43,323 nucleotides of DNA from Kiloniella sp. EL199 (GCF_900313065.1 NZ_OMPU01000013.1:593481-636803), one strand, 5' to 3'; positions 34,616-43,323 are shown, numbered from the stretch's first letter. Notes: generated by a model not told the origin, from the letters alone. Numbers and translations: made by a program.

Positions 34616-35065
34616 TGCACTTTCTTGATTCGTTCGAGTAAATTTTGTCTTGCGGATTTTCTTCCGGCGAGATTTCGTCATGTGACTCGGTATCTGGCCG
34701 TGTGCCTTTTTCGGTAAAATCACGGTTACATAATTTGCGCGCGGGGTAATAGCCCCTTTTGCGTGCAAATTTTCTTCACGATGTAATCATGACGGGCTTT
34801 AAGCCGTTCGCGCCAATCGTGGCGATGAAAAGGCACGTCTGGATTAAGACACAGTTTATCTTGTGCACTGGGGTAAAATCATGATCGACAAATCGCAGTT
34901 CTGCGGTGCTTCCCGTTACATTGGTAATAATTTAGAGGCTGAAATGTGAGGAGATAAAGGCAATAAAATCCTGTTTAAGTCACAGATATACCTAGCTTTT
35001 TTCACAACATTTTTTTGCTGGTTCAGTCCATGGTTTGCACTCTTAAAAACCGAAAGGACAAACCT
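34616..35065. other. Intergenic stretch with terminator-like hairpin
   Basis: No gene is supported here. ATTTGCGCGC at 34733-34742 pairs with GCGTGCAAAT at 34761-34770 (one G-T pair), enclosing GGGG/CCCC around TAATAG and a TTTT bulge; it is followed by TTTTCTTC. This could terminate pip transcription. A small CGCC/GGCG hairpin (near 34811-34826) follows. Upstream of the next gene there is AAAGGA seven bases before its ATG but no clear promoter. Confidence 0.5.
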
Positions 35066-37072
35066 ATGGCGAAACCGAGTGATCTCGAACAATACCAACT
35101 TGAACTTATAAACCGTGCCCGTCTTGACCCGGAAGCTGAAGCGGCAAGACTGGGCATTGACCTTAATCAAGGATTGCCTCCGGGGCAAATTTCTGGCGAT
35201 AGCAAACAACCGCTGGCCTTTAACGAGCAGCTAATCGATTCCGGGCGAGCGCATTCTGACTGGATGCTGAACACCAACACCTTCAGTCACACAGGAAGTG
35301 GCGGCAGTGATCCGGGGCAACGCATGCGCGCAGCAGGGTATAGCACCCGCAATTGGGGTGAGAATATCGCCTGGCAAGGATCAACAGGCGAGATCGACAA
35401 GCCGGCAACAACCCTGAGCGAACACGATGGGCTGTTCAAAAGTTCTGGTCACCGCACCAATTTGATGAGCGATAATTTCACCGAAGTTGGTCTGGGTGTG
35501 CGCGAAGGCGATTTCACTGCGCGTAATGGTGTTTCTTATAACGCCTTGATGACCACACAAAACTTTTCAGATCAGGGCGGCGATAAATTCCTGACCGGTG
35601 TTGCCTATAAAGACAGTGATGGTGATGGCTTCTATTCCGTTGGCGAAGGTCGTGGCGGTATTAGTGTTAGCACAACACCCGTAGCAGGTGGTGAGGCAAA
35701 AAATACTCAGACTTATGAAAGCGGCGGGTATCAGAAGCAACTTGCCGATGGGGAGTATAACGTTCGTTTCTCTGGCGGTGATCTGTCCAAGTCTGTCGCC
35801 GTAGCTGTTGCATTGGCAGGGGAAAATGCCAAGGTTGATCTGGTTGGTGATGATGTCGTGCAAACATCGGTTAGTGCGACGGCGGGTGAAAACCTGATCG
35901 GGATTAACTTGTTGGGTCTTGATAACATCGATGCCACAGGGAACGAGCTGGATAATGTTCTCCAAGGCAACAAGGGCGACAATGTGCTTTCTGGTGCTGC
36001 CGGTGCTGATACCCTGAACGGCGGAGCGGGTGATGATACGCTCAAAGGCGGTGAGGGTAATGACACCGCGGTATACGACGGTAATGCCAGCGATTATGAA
36101 ATCACGGAAACCGAAGACGGTCATCAAATTCGTGACCTCCGTGGTAAAGAAGGCACGGACAAGCTGATGAATGTTGAAGCTGTAAAGTTCAACGATCAGA
36201 CTGTTCAGCTTTCAAATACTCAGCCGACACCCACACCTGAGCCAACTCCCGAGCCGACACCGGAACCAACTCCCGAGCCCACACCGGAACCAACTCCCGA
36301 GCCCACACCGGAACCTACTCCCGAACCGACGCCGGAACCTATTCCCGAACCGACACCGGAACCAACTCCCGAGCCCACACCGGAACCTACTCCCGAACCG
36401 ACGCCGGAACCTATTCCCGAACCGACACCGGAACCTACTCCTGAGCCGACCCCGGAACCCACTCCTGAGCCAACACCGGAACCCACACCAGAACCAAGCC
36501 CGGTTACTGGAACCCGTGGTAATGATTACCTGATGGGTGAAGATGGCAATGACACCATTACCGGCCTGCGTGGTCAGGATATCCTCTGGGGACGTGGCGG
36601 TGATGACAATCTGTCTGGCGGCAGGGGTCGTGACTTCCTCTTTGGCGATGAAGGCAATGATACGCTGGATGGCGGACGAGGTCTTGATCTGCTGATTGGG
36701 GGCGAAGGCGATGACATCCTTATCGGCGGTGATGGCACCGACTATCTGTTTGGTGGTGCGGGCAAGGATACCTTTATGGTTACTTCTGACCGCGGTGTTG
36801 ACCGTATCTTTGACTTCAATGCCGATGAAGGCGATGTGATCAATGTTGCTGATCTACTCGGTGATGTTGGCTACGAAGCTGGTGTTGAGGGCGATGCGCT
36901 TGAAAACTATCTGCGTGTCGATGGCAATAACCTGCTGGTCAACAATGGTGATGGCCCTTCCTGTGGTGCAGACAGCGGTTGGGACCGCGTTGCAACGGCT
37001 GACTTTGGTGGCCAGAGCCTGCAGGATCTGTTGGATAACAACAGCATCATCACCGAAACAACCACAGCTTGA
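35066..37072 (+). CDS. CAP-domain protein with RTX calcium-binding repeats
   Basis: A 668-residue probable type I secretion substrate. The start ATG at 35066 has AAAGGA seven bases before it; there is no signal peptide. Residues about 8-170 are a CAP (SCP/PR-1) domain with H63, H75, E99 and H129 in the cleft ([30 protein letters not shown]). [13 protein letters not shown] is an EF-hand-like loop. A first RTX group ([19 protein letters not shown], about 300-345) is followed by a Pro-Glu-Pro-Thr linker (about 389-478) and a second RTX group ([16 protein letters not shown] and following). The C-terminus is acidic and hydrophobic, as in T1SS substrates. RTX repeats fold on calcium outside the cell. 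Confidence 0.92.
   Translation: MAKPSDLEQYQLELINRARLDPEAEAARLGIDLNQGLPPGQISGDSKQPLAFNEQLIDSGRAHSDWMLNTNTFSHTGSGGSDPGQRMRAAGYSTRNWGENIAWQGSTGEIDKPATTLSEHDGLFKSSGHRTNLMSDNFTEVGLGVREGDFTARNGVSYNALMTTQNFSDQGGDKFLTGVAYKDSDGDGFYSVGEGRGGISVSTTPVAGGEAKNTQTYESGGYQKQLADGEYNVRFSGGDLSKSVAVAVALAGENAKVDLVGDDVVQTSVSATAGENLIGINLLGLDNIDATGNELDNVLQGNKGDNVLSGAAGADTLNGGAGDDTLKGGEGNDTAVYDGNASDYEITETEDGHQIRDLRGKEGTDKLMNVEAVKFNDQTVQLSNTQPTPTPEPTPEPTPEPTPEPTPEPTPEPTPEPTPEPTPEPIPEPTPEPTPEPTPEPTPEPTPEPIPEPTPEPTPEPTPEPTPEPTPEPTPEPSPVTGTRGNDYLMGEDGNDTITGLRGQDILWGRGGDDNLSGGRGRDFLFGDEGNDTLDGGRGLDLLIGGEGDDILIGGDGTDYLFGGAGKDTFMVTSDRGVDRIFDFNADEGDVINVADLLGDVGYEAGVEGDALENYLRVDGNNLLVNNGDGPSCGADSGWDRVATADFGGQSLQDLLDNNSIITETTTA
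36229..36498 (+). repeat. Pro-Glu-Pro-Thr coding repeat
   Basis: About 22 tandem 12-bp units coding PEPT (sometimes PEPI), a rod-like linker between two RTX groups. The nucleotide units vary mostly at third positions (CCGACACCGGAA, CCCACACCGGAA and related), so it diverged and was partly re-homogenised. Confidence 0.95.
36289..36432 (+). repeat. Perfect 72-nt tandem duplication inside the linker
   Basis: Bases 36289-36360 and 36361-36432 are identical over all 72 positions, including the third-position variants and the PEPI variant. This codes 24 residues twice and marks a recent in-frame duplication. Confidence 0.93.
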
Positions 37073-37111
37073 TCGGGTAATACCTGATTATGTGAGTGGT
37101 GAGAAAATAAA

Positions 37112-37249
37112 TATAGCGATTTCAATTTGCTGCTACGCCCTTGTTTTATGGTGGGCCGCAAAGCGGGAAGTGTAGCTTCGCTACACAAGCAAGTCAGCAC
37201 CGCCAAGGAAGGGCGAAGTGAGAAGGAGAGGCAAAGTGAGATCGCTATA
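37112..37249. mobile_element. MITE-like palindromic element (138 bp)
   Basis: The ends TATAGCGATTTCAATTTGC (from 37112) and, read on the minus strand from 37249, TATAGCGATCTCACTTTGC agree at 16 of 19 positions as terminal inverted repeats. Inside, CGCCCTT and AAGGGCG, and in the centre GTGTAGC/GCTACAC around TTC (37170-37186), make the whole element a nested hairpin. It has no coding capacity. It looks like a non-autonomous transposable or REP-type element lying between the CAP-RTX gene and its downstream hairpins. Confidence 0.55.
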
Positions 37250-37260
37250 CGAAAACTCCC

Positions 37261-37328
37261 AAAGGCACCCTGTCAGTAACGTGCCTTAACTCCCGACCCC
37301 GGTAGCCCAAAACTGCCGGGGTTCTTTT
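37261..37328 (+). terminator. Tandem hairpins with Rho-independent terminator
   Basis: AAGGCAC/GTGCCTT forms a first hairpin (37261-37287). ACCCCGGTAG at 37295-37304 pairs with CTGCCGGGGT at 37312-37321, followed by TCTTTTT, a strong terminator on the plus strand for the CAP-RTX gene, 220 bases after its stop with the MITE-like element between. Confidence 0.8.
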
Positions 37329-37386
37329 TGTAGTTGCTAAGCGTAACTTTTGTTTCGTCATTGTCTTATTGGGTGTTTCAGCGTTC

Positions 37387-37413
37387 GTGTCGCCTATCGA
37401 CACTTCTGTTTTT
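37387..37413 (+). terminator. Possible second terminator
   Basis: GTGTCG (37387-37392) and CGACAC (37398-37403) pair around CCTAT, followed by TTCTGTTTTT. It could be the 3' end of a short RNA between this point and the first terminator, or a back-up for read-through. Confidence 0.4.
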
Positions 37414-37520
37414 CGTCTTACGCCAGAATTAAGGTCAACGGCTATGTATGCTCTGATTTGAGATGTGCATTTTGTCACCAGACATACTTGAAAAAGAACA
37501 AAAGCTCCTTCGCCGCCCTC

Positions 37521-37549
37521 TTGGCAGAAAAGAAACTCTCAACTATACA
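37521..37549 (+). promoter_or_regulatory. Promoter of tRNA-Arg
   Basis: TTGGCA (37521-37526), a spacer of exactly 17 bp, and TATACA (37544-37549) form a clear sigma70 promoter, which would start about four bases before the mature tRNA. Confidence 0.8.
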
Positions 37550-37559
37550 GATACCCAGT

Positions 37560-37636
37560 GGTCCCGTAGCTCAGCAGGATAGAGCATCAGATTCCTAATC
37601 TGAGGGTCGCGCGTTCGAATCGCGCCGGGATCACCA
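37560..37636 (+). tRNA. tRNA-Arg (anticodon CCT)
   Basis: A full cloverleaf: acceptor GGTCCCG/CGGGATC (one G-T pair), D arm GCTC/GAGC, anticodon stem TCAGA/TCTGA with loop TTCCTAA and anticodon CCT, variable GGGTC, T arm GCGCG-TTCGAAT-CGCGC, discriminator A and encoded CCA. It reads AGG codons. tRNA-Arg(CCT) genes are frequent integration sites; a two-partner secretion locus follows directly. Confidence 0.97.
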
Positions 37637-37773
37637 TTATCCCTTACATTCTCTGGAAAAACAGCCATAAATTTATCTAAAAGTCGAAACGATAGTTATT
37701 TATACCTATTGTCAAAATAGAAAAAACGCATTAATCGAACTTGCTCATAGGTTGTATTTTGAGAGTGTGATTT

Positions 37774-39492
37774 TTGAGCAAAGTTCTATTATCGGTATAT
37801 GGTGGCTTTATTGCGCTGATTATATCGATTGATGTATTTGCGGCGACGCCCGCTGATTTACAGGTTATTCAGCAAAAACAAAGACAGATTCAGCAGCAGC
37901 GTGAAAATGAGTTGCGTGAACTGGAACGCGAGCGTCTACAAAGACAACCCGGCGGGCTAGAGTTGACTCCGTTACCTGAGAGCTTGCAAAGCGATGATCC
38001 GGCAACCTGTACAGACATTAGCCTAATAGAGGTTGAAGGTGGAGACCATCTGTCTTCTGCTGTAACCGATATTAAAAAAGATTATGAAAACAAATGCTTA
38101 ACGATTGTTGATATCAACAATCTGCTCAAGAACATCACAAATTTGTTCGTCGAAGCGGGTTATGTGACAACGCGCGCCTATATCCCTGCACAAGATACAT
38201 CTGACGGTGTTTTGACGGTCGAAATTATCGATGGAAAAATTAATCGCCTTGAAGAAGGCGGTGATTGGACACCGCGTTTCGAATTTCTCACGGCCTTTCC
38301 AAATCTGGAAGGGGGAATGTTGAATATCCGTGATCTCGAACAGGGGTTGGATCAGATGAATCGCCTACCGTCGAACAATGCCAAGCTGAAACTGGTGCCG
38401 GGCGAGAAGGTTGGCGAAACCATTGTTGTGATTGAGAATACAGCGGCTAAACGTATTCGACTCTCCCCCGGTCTCAGTAATTCAGGATCCAAAAGCACGG
38501 GTGAGCTACAGGGAAAATTCAATGCGCAGGCTGATAACCTGTTCGGCATTAATGATTACTGGACACTTGATTTCAGCAAGGCGTTCGCCCCGGATCAGGG
38601 ATCTGACAGCAAGAGTTTTTCAGGCTTTGTATCGATTCCCTATGGGTACTGGACGCTGTCTTTATCCGGTGATTATTTCGAGTATGAAAGCGAGATCGAG
38701 GGGAGTTTCCAGACCTTTAATACCAGCGGAAACAGCCGAAGCTACAAGGCAGAGCTGGACCGCGTCATCTATCGTGACGCTGATAGTAAAACATCTGTGG
38801 CTGTCTCTCTGAGAAATAAGGAAACGCGTAATTTTATCGAAGATGCTTTGTTGGATACGTCCAGTCGCGAGCTGGCGATTTTCGGATCGCGCCTTAATCA
38901 CAGCCGCCGTTTTCAGGGGGGTGTTCTGTCGGGCGATATTCAGTATCAGCGCGGGTTAAAGCTGTTTGGCGCTTTGAAGGACGAATCCGGCACCGGAAAT
39001 ACGCCTCGCGCCCAGTTTGATAAGCTGGATGCTTCCTTTAATTACTACCGTCCCTTTACGCTGGCTGATCAGCAACTGAGCTGGAGCAGTAACGCTGTGG
39101 CGCAGTGGAGCCCGGATACCCTTTACAGCACGGAACGCATTTCAATCGGGGGGCAATCTACGGTTCGCGGTTTCAAGGAAGGCTCTGCATCCGGTGATGT
39201 CGGGGGCTATTTGCGAAACGAGTTAAGCTGGAACCTGCCGCAAACAGGATTAAAAGTCCCGGATCATATTCTGGGACGGGCAAGCCTTTTTGCCGCCTAT
39301 GACATTGGAAAAATCCGCTCTGACAAAAGTGAAGTGTTTGAACACGGCACCATGCAGGGTGCTGCTGTCGGTCTGCGCCTGAACGGTGGCTTTGCCAGTG
39401 GATCACTGGTCTGGGCACGTCCCTTGTCATCCCCCGGTTATGTGGAAAAACGCAATAACGAAGTCTATGTCGACTTCAAGGTTAATTTCTAG
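37774..39492 (+). CDS. TpsB outer-membrane transporter (FhaC/ShlB/CdiB family)
   Basis: A 572-residue Omp85-type two-partner secretion transporter that exports the TpsA encoded next. The start is TTG at 37774 with GAGAGTG seven bases before. A signal peptide (VYGGFIALIISIDVFAATPA) is followed by a Gln/Arg-rich helix (IQQKQRQIQQQRENELRELE), the plug helix of FhaC-like proteins. POTRA domains 1 and 2 follow (about 75-150 and 155-220, with SLIEVEGGDHLSSAV, GYVTTRAYIPAQD and a QGLDQMNRL block), then a 16-strand barrel with the hallmark SIGGQSTVRGFKEGSASGD loop (VRGF lid). The last residue is Phe (YVDFKVNF), as required for BAM insertion. The TpsA gene starts nine bases later. Confidence 0.96.
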   Translation: MSKVLLSVYGGFIALIISIDVFAATPADLQVIQQKQRQIQQQRENELRELERERLQRQPGGLELTPLPESLQSDDPATCTDISLIEVEGGDHLSSAVTDIKKDYENKCLTIVDINNLLKNITNLFVEAGYVTTRAYIPAQDTSDGVLTVEIIDGKINRLEEGGDWTPRFEFLTAFPNLEGGMLNIRDLEQGLDQMNRLPSNNAKLKLVPGEKVGETIVVIENTAAKRIRLSPGLSNSGSKSTGELQGKFNAQADNLFGINDYWTLDFSKAFAPDQGSDSKSFSGFVSIPYGYWTLSLSGDYFEYESEIEGSFQTFNTSGNSRSYKAELDRVIYRDADSKTSVAVSLRNKETRNFIEDALLDTSSRELAIFGSRLNHSRRFQGGVLSGDIQYQRGLKLFGALKDESGTGNTPRAQFDKLDASFNYYRPFTLADQQLSWSSNAVAQWSPDTLYSTERISIGGQSTVRGFKEGSASGDVGGYLRNELSWNLPQTGLKVPDHILGRASLFAAYDIGKIRSDKSEVFEHGTMQGAAVGLRLNGGFASGSLVWARPLSSPGYVEKRNNEVYVDFKVNF

Positions 39493-39501
39493 GTTTTTGT
39501 G

Positions 39502-42500
39502 ATGAAAACATTTTTGAAAAATACAACGGCAATTGTTCTGAGTTTCAATCTGGCTTTTGCCCCTGTTGTGACCTCTTATGCGAACGGGATCAATGTTGAT
39601 CCCGCGGCGGCGGCAGCCAATCAAGCGAATGTCACCACAGCGCCCAATGGTGTGCCGCTTGTGAATATTGCCCGTCCGTCCGGTGCCGGGGTTTCCCATA
39701 ACAAATTTCTGAACTTTAACGTCACAAATCAGGGGGTTATCCTTAACAACAGTACGACGGTTGGCGTCTCTCAGCTTGGTGGGGCGCTGAACAGTAACCC
39801 CAATCTGGCAGGCACTGCAGGGGCCAGACTGATCATTAACGAAGTGACCAGCGGGAATACGTCACTGCTGGAAGGTCATACCGAGATTTTTGGCCGTTCG
39901 GCAGAATATATTCTGGCCAACCCGAACGGCATTACCTGTAGCGGCTGTGGTTTTATCAATACGCCCCGTAGCACTTTGACGACGGGAACCCCGGTTTTTG
40001 CGCCTGACGGTAATTTGCAATCCCTTTCTGTTGATCAGGGAACCATCACCATCGGTGGCACAGGGCTTGATGCCAGCAATGTTGACTACTTTGATATTGT
40101 CAGTCGATCCAGTGAGATAAACGCGGCTATTAATGCCAAGGAACTGAACATCACAGCCGGGCGCAATGATTATGACTACGCCACCCGTGCGGCCACAGCA
40201 AAGGCTGATGATGGTTCAACCCAGCCCGCCTTTGCCATTGATTCCACGGCTTTGGGTGGCATGTATGCCAACAGAATTACCCTTGTCGGGACCGAAGCCG
40301 GCGTGGGTGTCAGAGCCGCCGGGGACATGGCTGCAACCGGTGGTGACCTTAGCCTGAATGCTGACGGCACCATCAGCTTCGCCAAAGCAACTGCCAGCAA
40401 TAATCTTACGGCCAATTCGGCAAACGGGGGCGTTACCCTGAATGGGAATGCTTATGGCGGCAATGGCCTTGATCTGCGGGCAGATAATGGCACCGTTACC
40501 TTTGGAACCAATACAACATCCGGGGCGCAAAACACAGTTTCTGTAAATGCAGAAAACGTGACACTTGAAGATAACGCGGCCCTTGTTGCGGGGCTGTCTG
40601 CTGATGGTAAAACCACGCAGTCCGGTAATTTGACCGCAACGGTCACGGACACGCTTCATAGTCAAAAGGGCCTGATTGCAAGTGGTGGTGATATTACCCT
40701 GAATGCTGAAAACCTGAACAATGACGAAGGCGTTGTCCTCGCCATTGATAATATTATCGTACAGGGCACCGCCGGAGGTAAAAGTCAAAGCGTCCTGAAC
40801 CAATCCGGAACGATTGAAAGTAGCAAAGGTGATATCACAATCCAGACGGAAAACCTGACAAACAGGAAGAAGGTTTTCACGACCACAACAACAGAGATTT
40901 ACCGTGCCAGCCGTGCCTTTAGTGGCAACAGCCACCCCGGCTGTAACTCAGTGCCGGGTGCAACAATTTCCCCCGAGGGCTGTGCCTATTTCAGCGGGCG
41001 TGAAGTCGCCCGGGTTCCCCATTGGGAAAAGAGTAATTTTACCGCCTATTACAGCGGCAGAGGTACACTCACGGACTGGGTCGTCGAGACCACGGTAGAT
41101 CAGGATTCTGCCGCAGGTCTGATTTCTTCCGGCAAGGATCTTTCTATTGATGCGACAACTTTGCTGAACAGCAACAGTGATATTGCTGCCGTTAATGACA
41201 TCAACCTGACGGGCACAACCTTGAACAATCAGGGAACCAAGCTAACCCGTGATTACTATGCAAACAGTACTTTCAATAAAACCACGCGCTGTTATGGAGG
41301 CGTCTGCAAGTGGCTTCCTGATGGCGGTGGCACAGCCTTGTTGGAAAGAAATGAGGTTGCTTCAATCAATTCGACCATCATGGCTGGGGGGTCTATTACG
41401 GGGGACTTTAGCGGCCAAATTGACAACACCACGATTGTGGAAACAGCGGATAGTGCCAACATCAAACGCAAAAACTATATCAGCGAAGTCGGGGGTGTAA
41501 CCTCGACGCCCGGCGGTGATGTGCCCCTGCTTGATATTGCCAGCCTTGGTGATCCCGGCCCTCTTTTGGTTAAAAATCCTGACCCGAGCGCCCCCGGACC
41601 GATCATTGAATCCCGCTTTGAATTTGCCGACCTTGGCACTTTTTACGGATCAGACTATTTCCTCGAAGGAAACGGCCTGACACCTGGTGATGCCCGTTAT
41701 GAAGATCTGCCGCGCCGTTTGGGCGATGCTTTCCTCGATACCCGTCTGGTCCGCGATGCCATTACCCGTAAAACCGGGGAGCGTTGGCTTAATCCTGCCG
41801 TGCAGGATGATATCGCCCAGATGAAAACCCTGCTCGATAATGGTATTGCTGAGGGCAGCGATCTGGAACTTGCTGTCGGCATCGAACTTACCACGGGCCA
41901 GATAGCGGCCCTGACCAGTGACATTGTCTGGTATGTCACGGAAATCTTCGAAGGACAGGAAGTTCTGGTCCCGCGCCTCTACCTTGCGCAAAACAGCCGC
42001 AGCAAGCTCTCGCCTAAAGGGGCGATTATTGCCGCGACAGATCAGTATTTGATTTCACGTGAAAATTCTATCCGTAACCGCGGGCACTTGAATGCGATAA
42101 ACAATCTTATCCTGACCGCAGAAGAAGACATTATCAACAGCAGCGGGTCCATCCGCGCAGGTAACAATGTTCGACTGGTTGCCCAGAGCGGTAACGTGAT
42201 CAATGAAACCGCGACCTATGAACTGCGCATGGATGGTACGGATGTCCAGACCGTTCGCAACGCCCGGGGCGAGATCTTTGCGGGTGGTACACTGGATGTT
42301 GTTGCTGATAGTGACATCATCATCCGCGGGGCAGACCTTGCTGCGGTTGGGGATACCACCCTTACCGCCGGAAATGATGTGCAGATCGGGTCCATCGAAC
42401 TGCGGGATAAAAAGCATCACACCCACAAGGCTGGCTATACCAATATCGACAGCACGACAAATGTCGGTTCAACGGTCCTTACCGATGGCAATCTGGTTAT

Positions 42501-43323
42501 TACCGCGGGCAAGGATGCCACGGTCAAAGGTTCTGCCGTTGCCGCCGGTCAGGACCTTACCATCCGCGCGGGGGATAATATCAATATCACCTCGGCACAG
42601 GATCAACGGACCTATGACTACAAGCTGAAAAAGAAAACCTTTGGCGGCTCGTCCTCGCGCGAAGGCAACGGCCTGAAGATCATCCAACAGGCCTCTGCCG
42701 TCGGCGCCGGGAATGATCTGGTTCTTGAATCAGGTAAAGATACAACGATAACTGCTTCTGCGCTCAACGCCGGAAATGACCTCAGCATTACGGGTGACAA
42801 TGTCACCGTTGATACTGCCGAAAACTACGAATACGACTATAGCAAACGCAAGAAATCTGGCTTCTTTGCTGACGGTATGGTCTCTTCCGGCGGGGCCAGT
42901 GTTTCTGTTGGCTATCGCAAGGAAAAACACACCAAGGAAACCGAAGGTGTTACCCAGGTTATCTCGGCATTGGGGGCCGGGAATGATATTTCCATCACCG
43001 CCAGAGAGGATGCCACGGTTGATTCCGCCACGGTAAGCGCCGGGCGCGATGTGACGGTTACGGCGGCTGAAAATGTTGATTTCAAATCATCGCAGGACTT
43101 GTTTAACCGGGATGAAGAACACAAGGTCAAACAGGTTGGCCTGACCCTTTCCCTGAAACAGAACGTCACGGCGGCGGCAAAAGCCGTTGCCGGGCTGCCC
43201 AAAGCTGCCACGGCTGGCGAAGGCTCTGCCGGGGCCAAGGGGTTAACTGCGGCATCGGCTGCCTTGAAAGCGGTCAGTGCAGTTGCGGCCTTGGAAAAGG
43301 GGGCGGTTTCAGCCGAGATTTCA
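39502..43323 (+). CDS. TpsA filamentous haemagglutinin / CdiA-like adhesin, N-terminal part (runs off window)
   Basis: One open frame of 1274 codons from ATG 39502 to the window end. It has a signal peptide (MKTFLKNTTAIVLSFNLAFA), then a TPS secretion domain with PNGVPLVNIARPSGAGVSHN, FNVTNQGVILNNS and NPNGITCSGCGFINT (about 140-152). Filamentous haemagglutinin repeats continue. A block with SDYFLEGNGL, RRLGDAFLDTRLVRDAI and LTTGQIAALTSDIVWYV (near residue 804) is the one found in CdiA-type proteins, followed by KGAIIAATDQYLIS and FHA-2 type repeats (AGNDLSITGDNVT and following). It should form a surface rod; contact-dependent toxin delivery is plausible, but the C-terminal toxin and immunity gene lie outside. 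It starts nine bases after tpsB. Confidence 0.93.
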   Translation, partial: MKTFLKNTTAIVLSFNLAFAPVVTSYANGINVDPAAAAANQANVTTAPNGVPLVNIARPSGAGVSHNKFLNFNVTNQGVILNNSTTVGVSQLGGALNSNPNLAGTAGARLIINEVTSGNTSLLEGHTEIFGRSAEYILANPNGITCSGCGFINTPRSTLTTGTPVFAPDGNLQSLSVDQGTITIGGTGLDASNVDYFDIVSRSSEINAAINAKELNITAGRNDYDYATRAATAKADDGSTQPAFAIDSTALGGMYANRITLVGTEAGVGVRAAGDMAATGGDLSLNADGTISFAKATASNNLTANSANGGVTLNGNAYGGNGLDLRADNGTVTFGTNTTSGAQNTVSVNAENVTLEDNAALVAGLSADGKTTQSGNLTATVTDTLHSQKGLIASGGDITLNAENLNNDEGVVLAIDNIIVQGTAGGKSQSVLNQSGTIESSKGDITIQTENLTNRKKVFTTTTTEIYRASRAFSGNSHPGCNSVPGATISPEGCAYFSGREVARVPHWEKSNFTAYYSGRGTLTDWVVETTVDQDSAAGLISSGKDLSIDATTLLNSNSDIAAVNDINLTGTTLNNQGTKLTRDYYANSTFNKTTRCYGGVCKWLPDGGGTALLERNEVASINSTIMAGGSITGDFSGQIDNTTIVETADSANIKRKNYISEVGGVTSTPGGDVPLLDIASLGDPGPLLVKNPDPSAPGPIIESRFEFADLGTFYGSDYFLEGNGLTPGDARYEDLPRRLGDAFLDTRLVRDAITRKTGERWLNPAVQDDIAQMKTLLDNGIAEGSDLELAVGIELTTGQIAALTSDIVWYVTEIFEGQEVLVPRLYLAQNSRSKLSPKGAIIAATDQYLISRENSIRNRGHLNAINNLILTAEEDIINSSGSIRAGNNVRLVAQSGNVINETATYELRMDGTDVQTVRNARGEIFAGGTLDVVADSDIIIRGADLAAVGDTTLTAGNDVQIGSIELRDKKHHTHKAGYTNIDSTTNVGSTVLTDGNLVITAGKDATVKGSAVAAGQDLTIRAGDNINITSAQDQRTYDYKLKKKTFGGSSSREGNGLKIIQQASAVGAGNDLVLESGKDTTITASALNAGNDLSITGDNVTVDTAENYEYDYSKRKKSGFFADGMVSSGGASVSVGYRKEKHTKETEGVTQVISALGAGNDISITAREDATVDSATVSAGRDVTVTAAENVDFKSSQDLFNRDEEHKVKQVGLTLSLKQNVTAAAKAVAGLPKAATAGEGSAGAKGLTAASAALKAVSAVAALEKGAVSAEIS

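Noticed and set aside
34616-35014. Remnant of a gene between pip and the CAP-RTX gene
   Set aside because: No frame with recognisable motifs; the open frames on the minus strand have no coding signature.
35567-36127. Leftward open frame of 186 codons
   Set aside because: It lies antisense inside the CAP-RTX gene, with Cys/Thr/Ile-rich, unlikely composition and no ribosome site.
36220-36486. Leftward open frame coding a Gly-Ser-Gly-Val repeat
   Set aside because: It is the antisense of the Pro-Glu-Pro-Thr linker; repetitive DNA gives an open frame on both strands.
37350-37598. Rightward open frame running into the tRNA
   Set aside because: It ends inside tRNA-Arg and covers the terminator region and the tRNA promoter.
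40216-40935. Leftward open frame of 239 codons
   Set aside because: It is antisense to the TpsA gene, whose frame is continuous and clearly coding.
1-43323. CRISPR array, rRNA genes, prophage or insertion-sequence transposase
   Set aside because: No regularly spaced repeats, rRNA sequence, phage structural genes or transposase frames were seen.

Overview
The window looks like the chromosome of an alphaproteobacterium, probably a marine or aquatic member of a Rhodospirillales-type lineage. This is inferred from gene content: a SUV3-like helicase, Hsp15-like S4 protein, seven-iron ferredoxin FdxA and CarD in the same order as in many alphaproteobacteria, plus DUF1223 and DUF938 proteins, a WYL regulator, an AcnA-type aconitase and HemN/NnrS. 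Species cannot be named from the sequence alone. TTG and GTG starts are frequent and often decided by a clear Shine-Dalgarno site.

Left part (1-10 kb): a truncated Cys/Met-metabolism PLP enzyme, translationally coupled to a small roadblock-like protein and divergent from an Lrp/AsnC regulator; a small basic orphan protein; a candidate small RNA with a strong terminator; a 63-residue orphan divergent from a LysR regulator; a secreted PQQ-type sugar dehydrogenase; a glutamate-1-semialdehyde-aminomutase-like class III aminotransferase; two tandem paralogous small proteins of unknown family; and a hemN-nnrS pair read leftward behind an FNR/Anr-type box, which points to low-oxygen and nitric-oxide physiology.

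Middle part (10-34.6 kb) is mostly core genome: aconitase, a DUF1223 thioredoxin-fold protein, HtpG, a lipoprotein with a transglutaminase-like Cys-His-Asp set, CopC/CopD, the helicase-S4 block, then an interruption (transglutaminase-like protein, EamA exporter with divergent LysR regulator, DUF938 methyltransferase, TerB) before fdxA and carD. carD has a sigma70-like promoter and a roughly 250-nt leader with several hairpins. Behind carD lie a calcineurin-fold protein that has lost most metal ligands and a WYL regulator. The leftward block 33.6-28.8 kb encodes an SNase-fold protein without catalytic residues, a rhodanese, an M48 lipoprotein metalloprotease with a LysM-like tail, and a membrane class III adenylate cyclase. 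Proline iminopeptidase is read the other way.

Right part (34.6-43.3 kb) is accessory and surface-oriented: a CAP-domain protein with RTX calcium-binding repeats and a Pro-Glu-Pro-Thr linker containing a perfect 72-nt tandem duplication; a 138-bp palindromic MITE-like element; tRNA-Arg(CCT) with its own promoter; and, directly behind the tRNA, a two-partner secretion pair (TpsB/CdiB-like transporter and a very large TpsA/CdiA-like adhesin running off the window). The tRNA junction suggests an island boundary. The toxin tip and any immunity gene would lie outside the window.
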